Below the pieces are notes generated by a model. That model was not told the DNA's origin, made no database searches, and saw nothing but the letters and a program-made list of their open reading frames with translations. Made by a program: the position numbers and the translations under genes. A stretch of 49,916 bases of DNA from an uncultured Clostridia bacterium (GTDB taxonomy: Bacteria > Bacillota > Clostridia > TANB77 > CAG-508): assembly GCA_947624525.1 (NCBI GenBank), contig CANQKT010000053.1, positions 1 to 49,916 of the forward strand. The letters run 5' to 3'. Shown here piece after piece: positions 42,748 to 49,916 of the stretch. Position 1 is the first letter of the stretch, and every line of letters starts with the position of its first letter.

Positions 42748-45700
42748 ATGAGAGAAAAAGAATTTTTAAAAACTAAACTAAAAACGCTTTGTGCGATATT
42801 AATTTTGTTTACTATGCTTTACAGTTCAGTAGGAAATTTAGTAACAGTATTAATTCGTTCAAGCAAGCTAAATGAAATTTCTTTAGGTAATGCAGGGCCA
42901 GCACAAGAAGCTGACTTTTATAGTGGATCACTAACAGATTCATGGGGATTTAGTGCAAAAAATGAGGAGTTTGATCCTGATTCATTAAATTTAACACCTG
43001 ATAAAATTATTGCAGAAGCGGCAACTAATTTGGGTTCACCATATGTATTTGGCAATAAAGGTTACTGGGATGCATGGGATGTTAGATGGCCTGCTGGAAG
43101 CGGTTCTAGTGCTAGTACAAACGAAAATTCTATATGGGAAAGAACTGGGGATAAAAATATATCTAAAGCAAAAGGACTTGATTGTTCAGGTTTAGCATAT
43201 AAGACTTTTAGACGTTTAGGCGTACAATTGACAAATTTTTGTGATGGTAGAGGGTTCCAATTTGCTTCAGGATATCGTAGAATAGGACCTATCCCATTAA
43301 ATACAGATAGTTGGGTAAATGCTTCATTAGATAGTAATGGTGTAATTAGTGTTAAACCATATCATGTTACTTGGGCAAATGGGGATGATATTGCTCAAAT
43401 AACACCATATGTAGTTTCAAAAAAATGGATAGAAGTAACTAATAATGGAGATAAGTATAAAGGGTATCGCGACACTGTGGAAAGTTATGAGAAATTTATA
43501 TCTGATTACAATGTTGCACCAGGTTCTATTGTTATAACTATTAATCCAAATAAATTTAAAGGAGTTAAAGGTGCTCAACACCATGCTTGGATTTATATAG
43601 GAAATTTTGAAAGTAAAGATGAAGTTGTAAATTATTTTAAAGATTTGGGTATTACTGTTAATGATAGTAATATTAAATATGAACAAGAGGGCGGAAAAGC
43701 ATGGAGTATTGAATCAGCAGGTGGTGTAGGTGTTAGAATAACAAACGCAGATCCAGGTGGAGCTCAAACTTTTGAAAAAGGAAAAGAAGGAAAACGTGGT
43801 AATGGTTACATAGCATTTACATTGGTTAATGACAAAGAAGGTTCTTACAATATGAATATAGTAAAAAAATCAATAGCTGATAAGGGTAATCCAAGTGATA
43901 ATACTACAGCCTTAAGTGGAGCAGAATATGCTATTTCATTAAATGGTGGAGAAGCAAAAAATGTTACAACAAATGGAAAGACTTTTGTTCAAAATGTTGA
44001 GATAACCGAGGATAATGTTAGTAAAAAAGATGTATATACAATAACAGAAACAAAGGCTCCAACAGGATATAATATTTCTGATGAGCTAAAAAATATTCAA
44101 ATAGAGGTTTCTAAAAAGTTAGAGGGAAGTAAATATATAATTGATAATGTTAAAGTTGGAGACCAAACTATTAATAAGAATGAAAGTAAAGATATAGATG
44201 TTAACGGTGTAACATTAGGAATTACAGTATCAGCAGATGCTACAGAATTCACTGTCACAGTATATAATGATCAAGATAACTATTACAACTTAAAGATATT
44301 CAAACAATCAGAAGAAGATTCAGATTGGTTAATTTCAAACAGTATAGAAGGTGCAGAATTCTCTGTAAAACAATTTGTTAATGAGAACGGTTCATACACT
44401 TTAAATGATGAAGTTACAGTTAAATCAGAAGACTCAAATTTAGCTTTTGTTAAATTCGAGAAAAAAGATAACAAATATAACGTATATAGTGATGAGGGAG
44501 ATTGGAAAGGTATATTACTTGGTGATGAAACTACAAAAGAGAATTTTTATAGATTTGTAATTACAGAAACAAAATCACCAGATGAAAATAATTACAATTT
44601 ACCAGATTGGATAGCTGAAGGAAAGAGTTTAGTTATAGATGTTACACCAGAAAGCAAAGATGGTAAATACAAAATTAAAAATATAGATATATATGTCGCA
44701 AAAGTTGACGACAAAGCTAATTTGACGGATCAAACTGAAATTAAAAAGGATGCAGAAGAAGGCTATGCTACAAGTGATGAAGAAAGTGAAAAAACAAAAG
44801 AATACAAAGACTTATATGTACAATTTGGTAGTCATTTAGACATAAACATAGGATTCAAAGATCCTTTAATAGAAGGAAGTTATAACCTTGAGTTTGCTAA
44901 AGTAGAAAGAGATAACAACCCTATATATAATAGTACAAAATATGTATCAGGTGCACAATACGAAGTAATAAGAGCATTAGATATAGACGAAAACCTTGCT
45001 CATTACATAGACTTTATTAATTTACCAGATGCACCAGTAGAAGATGATGATATTACTGTAACTACTAAAAATCAATTATCAGATCTTTTTGAAAATATTG
45101 AAGTTAACTCAATTGATAGATGTGATGCTTATCTTATAAAAGAAATAGATAATGCTGATAATTATAACATCGACAGAAATTATTATAAATTAATAGTATT
45201 GAAAAAAGAAGCAAAAGATGAAAACGGTAAAAAATCACTTGCCATAGATAGAGTAGAATTATATAAAATGGATCCTACATATGCTGATCGAAATTGGGAG
45301 CAAATAACAGACACTGAAAATTCAACAGATGCTACAGTTAAGCTAGAAGGAAATAAGATTTCATTTATAGCTTCAAACACAAGAAAAAGATATGATTTAG
45401 CTTTAACAAAGTCAATAGTTTATTCTAGTAACGAAATAGTAGAAAAATATGATCTTAATTTAGATGGATTTCTTGATACTTCAGATGCTTCTCTTGCAAT
45501 GACTATACATGGAAATAGTGCTGATGAAGAAGCTACCCCATTTGATGGAGAGAAAGAAGAAAAGGATAAAGACAGCCAATATATTACCGAAACAGATGAT
45601 GAATTAAAAGAAATCAGTGATGATATAGAATATGTTAAACTTGTAGTAGCTAGATTTAGAAGGTTTAACTCAGACTATAAATATGTTAGTGCAGAACAAA

Positions 45701-48700
45701 TATTTAAAAAATGGATGCAATTAGATGAAGACAATGATGGAAAAGTATCATATGATGAAGGTGGATCTAGATTATTAAAAGGAATAGCAGGTTTAGGATC
45801 TGGTTCAGATTTTGCGAGAATAAATGGAATTACAACACTTGAATTAAATTCAGATAATCAAGGTAAAAAAATCACAACTGCTACATATGATTTGAATAAA
45901 ACAGTATATGGAATAAAGAAAGATGATATTGTTACTTACAAAATAACTGTATATAATGAAGGAGATTATGATTCTAAAGACATACAAATAGCTGATTACA
46001 TTCCAGAGGGAATGGTTATATGTGATGCTAAAGGCAAAAAAGTGGAAGATGGAACATATACGTGTAGTCATAATGGTGTTGATTATGAATGGACAGTTTC
46101 AGACAATGGTAAAAAGGCAACATATAAAGTTCCAGAAAATATCATATTGAAAAAATTTGAAGATATTTCAGTGGAACTAGATGAATCACTAAATAGTGTA
46201 AGTACTTATATTACATGTTGCATAGATTATAAGTCTATAGACGATAAAGGTACAAAAGAATTTGACGACAGCAAAATATCAGAATATGTAGAAAACAAAA
46301 AAATATTTTATAATGTTGCTGAAATAATTGATTCTACAGCGATAGATGATGATAAAAAAGAAGTATATGCATGTAAAGATGATCTAACAAGGGGAACAAC
46401 TAATACAGAAGAAGCACAGCAAAATAAAGATGGAAATGGATATGAAAAAATCCATGATAGAGACTCTGAAGAAGATACAATTCCAGCAGATACATCAAAA
46501 ACTGATGCACAAGGAATTATAGACACTTATGCAAAAAAATTTGAAGATATATTTAAAAACACTAGCACATTCAAATGCATAAAAAGCAAATATGAATACC
46601 AAGATGATGATGACTTTGAAAGAGTCGCAATAATAGAAGAAGCACAATTAGACTTATCATTAAGAAAAAGTATAACAAGAGTTGGTTCTGATGAAAATAG
46701 TTTAGAGCCAGTAAAATATGGTAATGATAACAGCCAAGACAGATTACCTATAATTAATGAACATAGTGTAGAAGCATGTACTAATGCTGGAACTGGTGAA
46801 TACTATCATACAAAAGATGCTGTAAATATTAAAAAAGGAGATTATATTGAGTACACAATAAGAGTATATAATGAAGGATATAGTGTAAGACAAGGGGACA
46901 GTGCCGGATATGCTGGAGAAATAACAGACTATTTACCAGAAGAACTTGAATTCGTGGGAATAGTAGATGAAGACGGTACTACAATAAAAAAAGAAAGGGA
47001 CGGATTTACTACAACTTCAAATGCTCTAGGTAGTTGGAAGGCAGAGTACAAAGAAGATGGTAATAAGGTAGTAATAACAGCACAAGATGCTAAAGCAATC
47101 GAACCAAAAGCAAATCTAAATAGATTAGTTATGACTAACCAAGACGAATTTATTACTTATTACAATATCGGTGAAAAAGAATTTAATAGTTTCTTATATG
47201 AATATCAAGAAGTAAGAATTATATGTAAAGTAAAAGACGAAGCTCCAACTAATACTCCATTTACTAATGTTGCAGAAATAACACAATATAAGAAAGTTAA
47301 TGGAGAAGAAGAAAGTATTACTCCAACTGATAGAGATTCATCTTCAAATTCTATAAAAAATGCAGATAATGAAAATCCAAGCATTAATTTAGACACATAT
47401 TATAAAGAAAGAGTAATAGATGGAACACCACGTGCTAAAGAAGATGCAGGTCCATACTATGATGGAAATGAAGATGATGACGATTTTGAAACTGTTATAA
47501 TAAAGAGTGGAAAATACAGTTTAAAAATCAAAAAAGAAAATGACAAAGGAGAAGCATTATTAACACCACAAACAGGATTCACATTAGGTGCTAAAGAGGA
47601 TGAAAAACTTACAAGTGAAACAGATGGTACAGTACTATTAATAGAAGACAAATTAATAGATGCAACTAAAGCAGAAGAAGGAAAATCAGATGATTATACA
47701 ATTTCTGAATCAACAACACCAGAAGGTTATAATGGACTATTAAAACCAATAAAAGTATCAGTTTATTCACAAGTTGAAGAAACTGCGTTAAATGTAAAAA
47801 ATATAGTAGTTTATGTAAACGAAGGCGAATCAGTCACAGTTGAAAAAGGTAAAACAGCAGAGCTTAAAGGCGTAGAATTAACAGATGGAACAACTATAAC
47901 ACTAAAAATTGAATTAGCTACTGATAATATGATTACAATAACAGTACCAAACTCACCAGAAAAATTATTTGATTTAAGCTTACGTAAATTCATTTCAGAG
48001 GTTAGAGATGGAGAAAATGTCACAAAATATGATAGAGAGCCAACAGTAGATTTATCTTCTTTAACAGATGATGAAGACTCAACAACAACAGCAATATATA
48101 ATCACTCAAAACAACCAGTAAAAGCAGTACGTGGAAATACAGTTGTATACACATTAAGAGTATTTAATGAAGGTCAAAGAGATGGTTATGCAACAGAAAT
48201 TACAGATTATTTACCTGCATCATTAGAATTTGTAACAGATAGTGAAATAAATAAAAAATATGGTTGGGAAGTAATATCAGATGATGGAAGACAAGTAAAA
48301 ACATCATACTTAAAAGATAAATTAATTGAGAAATTCAATGGAGAATCTTTAGATTATGAAGATATACAAATTGAATGTAGAATATCAAGAAGTGCACAAT
48401 CAAAGGTATATTTAACAAACATAGCAGAAATTACAGATGATGCAGATGAAAATGGAGATGATGTGGAAGACATAGATAGTACTCCAGATAATAGAGATAT
48501 ACCAAGTGATGAAGACTTACCGGGTCATAGAAATGAAGATTTAGATGATCCATATGTACCGGGAATCGAAGATGATGATGACTTTGAAAAGGTATATATT
48601 GAATTAAAAGGTGAATATAACTTCACAGTAACTAAAAAAGATGCTGAAACAAATGAAGTAATAGAAGATGAAAAAACAACTTTTGATATAGATGTATATT

Positions 48701-49916
48701 CAAAATTAACAGAAACAACAGATGAAAAAGGTACAAAAGTAACCCTTGAGGATAGTAATAAAGTTGCACTTAAGGATAGTGAAGAAAAAACATTAAATAC
48801 AAAAGGAATTACAGCATCTACAAATGGTATTGCTTCTATAAATGGAATTACAATATCAGAGGCAGATAAAGTACTTTCTCCATACTACTTCATAATAGAA
48901 GAAGTGCAAGCACCAGACAGATATACAGGAATTGATTATAGAGTAGTAGTACCAGTAGTTTTTGAAGAAACAGATACAGAATATGTAGCAAAACATGATA
49001 TTACACAAGCATTTGCATTAGTAAAAGATGAAAATGGAAATGAATATAAAAAGACATTACAAGATATGGCTACAAGTGAAAATGATTGTGTAAGCACAGA
49101 ACAAACAGATGTAGCAATAAATGTAAATGTACCAAACAAAAGAAAAGATTTCGACTTATCATTACGTAAGTTTATAACAAAAGTAAATGATAAAGAACCA
49201 GAAATATCAAGAGAACCACAAGTAGATGCATCAAAATTAGCAAGTGGTGAATCTACAACAGCTGTATATGAACATACAAAAGAGCCTTTATTAGTAAACC
49301 CACAAGATATTGTTGAATATACATTAAGAATTTACAATGAAGGTGAGTTAGCTGGATATGCAAGTTTAATTATGGATGATATTCCAGATGGTGTTGTAAT
49401 GTTGGAACCGGGAAATGGTGAAAATAACACATCAAAATTAAATGCAGAATACAGATGGAAAATGTACAAATTAGTTGCAGATGGTGAAGAAGTAGACACA
49501 AGTGCTACAATAGAATATGATGGAAAAACTTATGTAGAAACATTAAATCCAAATGAGGCAGTAATAATAGTAACAGATTATCTATCAAAAGAAAATGGAG
49601 AAACTATGATGACAGAAGAAGATAGCGAAAATCCAAACTTGTTACAACCTTTCAATCCAGAAGTTGGAGAATTTACAGAGGAAAATTACAGAGATATTAA
49701 AGTACAATTTAAAGTTAAACCGGCAAATGAAGAAGGAAAAATAATAACAAATTATGCTCAAATAACAGATGATTCAGATGGTAAAGGAAATCCTGTACCA
49801 GATAGAGATTCAACAACAAATGAATGGATTGATGGAGATGATGATCAAGATATAGAAAGAATAAAAGTAAGATATTTTGATTTAGCATTATACAAATGGG
49901 TAACACAAGCAATAGT
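42748..49916 (+). CDS. Giant secreted/surface protein: N-terminal NlpC/P60-like peptidase plus SpaA-like and DUF11-like repeats; partial, runs off the right edge
   Basis: RBS aaaggagagg then ATG 42748; open frame traced to 49916; GLDCSGLAYKTF catalytic Cys and GAQHHAWIYIG His motifs; repeated 'FDL(S/A)LRKFI' units; not in the ORF track because no stop codon is reached. Confidence 0.9.
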   Translation, partial: MREKEFLKTKLKTLCAILILFTMLYSSVGNLVTVLIRSSKLNEISLGNAGPAQEADFYSGSLTDSWGFSAKNEEFDPDSLNLTPDKIIAEAATNLGSPYVFGNKGYWDAWDVRWPAGSGSSASTNENSIWERTGDKNISKAKGLDCSGLAYKTFRRLGVQLTNFCDGRGFQFASGYRRIGPIPLNTDSWVNASLDSNGVISVKPYHVTWANGDDIAQITPYVVSKKWIEVTNNGDKYKGYRDTVESYEKFISDYNVAPGSIVITINPNKFKGVKGAQHHAWIYIGNFESKDEVVNYFKDLGITVNDSNIKYEQEGGKAWSIESAGGVGVRITNADPGGAQTFEKGKEGKRGNGYIAFTLVNDKEGSYNMNIVKKSIADKGNPSDNTTALSGAEYAISLNGGEAKNVTTNGKTFVQNVEITEDNVSKKDVYTITETKAPTGYNISDELKNIQIEVSKKLEGSKYIIDNVKVGDQTINKNESKDIDVNGVTLGITVSADATEFTVTVYNDQDNYYNLKIFKQSEEDSDWLISNSIEGAEFSVKQFVNENGSYTLNDEVTVKSEDSNLAFVKFEKKDNKYNVYSDEGDWKGILLGDETTKENFYRFVITETKSPDENNYNLPDWIAEGKSLVIDVTPESKDGKYKIKNIDIYVAKVDDKANLTDQTEIKKDAEEGYATSDEESEKTKEYKDLYVQFGSHLDINIGFKDPLIEGSYNLEFAKVERDNNPIYNSTKYVSGAQYEVIRALDIDENLAHYIDFINLPDAPVEDDDITVTTKNQLSDLFENIEVNSIDRCDAYLIKEIDNADNYNIDRNYYKLIVLKKEAKDENGKKSLAIDRVELYKMDPTYADRNWEQITDTENSTDATVKLEGNKISFIASNTRKRYDLALTKSIVYSSNEIVEKYDLNLDGFLDTSDASLAMTIHGNSADEEATPFDGEKEEKDKDSQYITETDDELKEISDDIEYVKLVVARFRRFNSDYKYVSAEQIFKKWMQLDEDNDGKVSYDEGGSRLLKGIAGLGSGSDFARINGITTLELNSDNQGKKITTATYDLNKTVYGIKKDDIVTYKITVYNEGDYDSKDIQIADYIPEGMVICDAKGKKVEDGTYTCSHNGVDYEWTVSDNGKKATYKVPENIILKKFEDISVELDESLNSVSTYITCCIDYKSIDDKGTKEFDDSKISEYVENKKIFYNVAEIIDSTAIDDDKKEVYACKDDLTRGTTNTEEAQQNKDGNGYEKIHDRDSEEDTIPADTSKTDAQGIIDTYAKKFEDIFKNTSTFKCIKSKYEYQDDDDFERVAIIEEAQLDLSLRKSITRVGSDENSLEPVKYGNDNSQDRLPIINEHSVEACTNAGTGEYYHTKDAVNIKKGDYIEYTIRVYNEGYSVRQGDSAGYAGEITDYLPEELEFVGIVDEDGTTIKKERDGFTTTSNALGSWKAEYKEDGNKVVITAQDAKAIEPKANLNRLVMTNQDEFITYYNIGEKEFNSFLYEYQEVRIICKVKDEAPTNTPFTNVAEITQYKKVNGEEESITPTDRDSSSNSIKNADNENPSINLDTYYKERVIDGTPRAKEDAGPYYDGNEDDDDFETVIIKSGKYSLKIKKENDKGEALLTPQTGFTLGAKEDEKLTSETDGTVLLIEDKLIDATKAEEGKSDDYTISESTTPEGYNGLLKPIKVSVYSQVEETALNVKNIVVYVNEGESVTVEKGKTAELKGVELTDGTTITLKIELATDNMITITVPNSPEKLFDLSLRKFISEVRDGENVTKYDREPTVDLSSLTDDEDSTTTAIYNHSKQPVKAVRGNTVVYTLRVFNEGQRDGYATEITDYLPASLEFVTDSEINKKYGWEVISDDGRQVKTSYLKDKLIEKFNGESLDYEDIQIECRISRSAQSKVYLTNIAEITDDADENGDDVEDIDSTPDNRDIPSDEDLPGHRNEDLDDPYVPGIEDDDDFEKVYIELKGEYNFTVTKKDAETNEVIEDEKTTFDIDVYSKLTETTDEKGTKVTLEDSNKVALKDSEEKTLNTKGITASTNGIASINGITISEADKVLSPYYFIIEEVQAPDRYTGIDYRVVVPVVFEETDTEYVAKHDITQAFALVKDENGNEYKKTLQDMATSENDCVSTEQTDVAINVNVPNKRKDFDLSLRKFITKVNDKEPEISREPQVDASKLASGESTTAVYEHTKEPLLVNPQDIVEYTLRIYNEGELAGYASLIMDDIPDGVVMLEPGNGENNTSKLNAEYRWKMYKLVADGEEVDTSATIEYDGKTYVETLNPNEAVIIVTDYLSKENGETMMTEEDSENPNLLQPFNPEVGEFTEENYRDIKVQFKVKPANEEGKIITNYAQITDDSDGKGNPVPDRDSTTNEWIDGDDDQDIERIKVRYFDLALYKWVTQAI

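Noticed and set aside
43010-43195. 61-aa plus-strand ORF
   Set aside because: Out-of-frame ORF inside the NlpC/P60-containing gene that begins at 42748.

Overview
About 50 kb of an AT-rich, Firmicutes/Clostridia-like genome. Every supported gene is on the + strand. Main contents: (1) A diversity-generating retroelement (DGR) cassette. A membrane-anchored FGE-sulfatase/C-type-lectin-like target protein (313-1605) carries a variable repeat (VR, 1457-1589), and a 133-bp non-coding template repeat (TR, 1834-1966) lies downstream. VR and TR differ at 19 positions, all at template adenines. MutS-domain-I-like and SSB-like small ORFs follow, but no reverse transcriptase is present in the window. (2) Three giant surface proteins: 4819 aa; about 2993 aa once two frame breaks are joined; and at least 2389 aa running off the right edge, which the ORF track does not list. 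(3) Housekeeping and envelope genes: a MurF-Ddl fusion, a J-domain protein, a VirD4/TraG-like ATPase, an SbcD/SbcC (YhaO/YhaN)-like pair, a YkvI-like permease, CvpA-like, LytR-CpsA-Psr and ComEA-like proteins. The most unusual signal is a set of four frame breaks in three unrelated genes (22712, 27789, 35192, 38457). Each occurs exactly at an in-frame CGG codon followed by A, and each is repaired by skipping the C and reading GGA (Gly) in the +1 frame. In my manual scan of all the coding sequence, CGG never occurs in frame as an ordinary Arg codon. This suggests that CGG is unassigned here and that C-GGA acts as a programmed +1 frameshift or quadruplet codon; a systematic sequence artefact must be excluded. 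A second compositional signal is that Pro-Gly is almost always encoded CCS-GGN, which implies avoidance of CCWGG.
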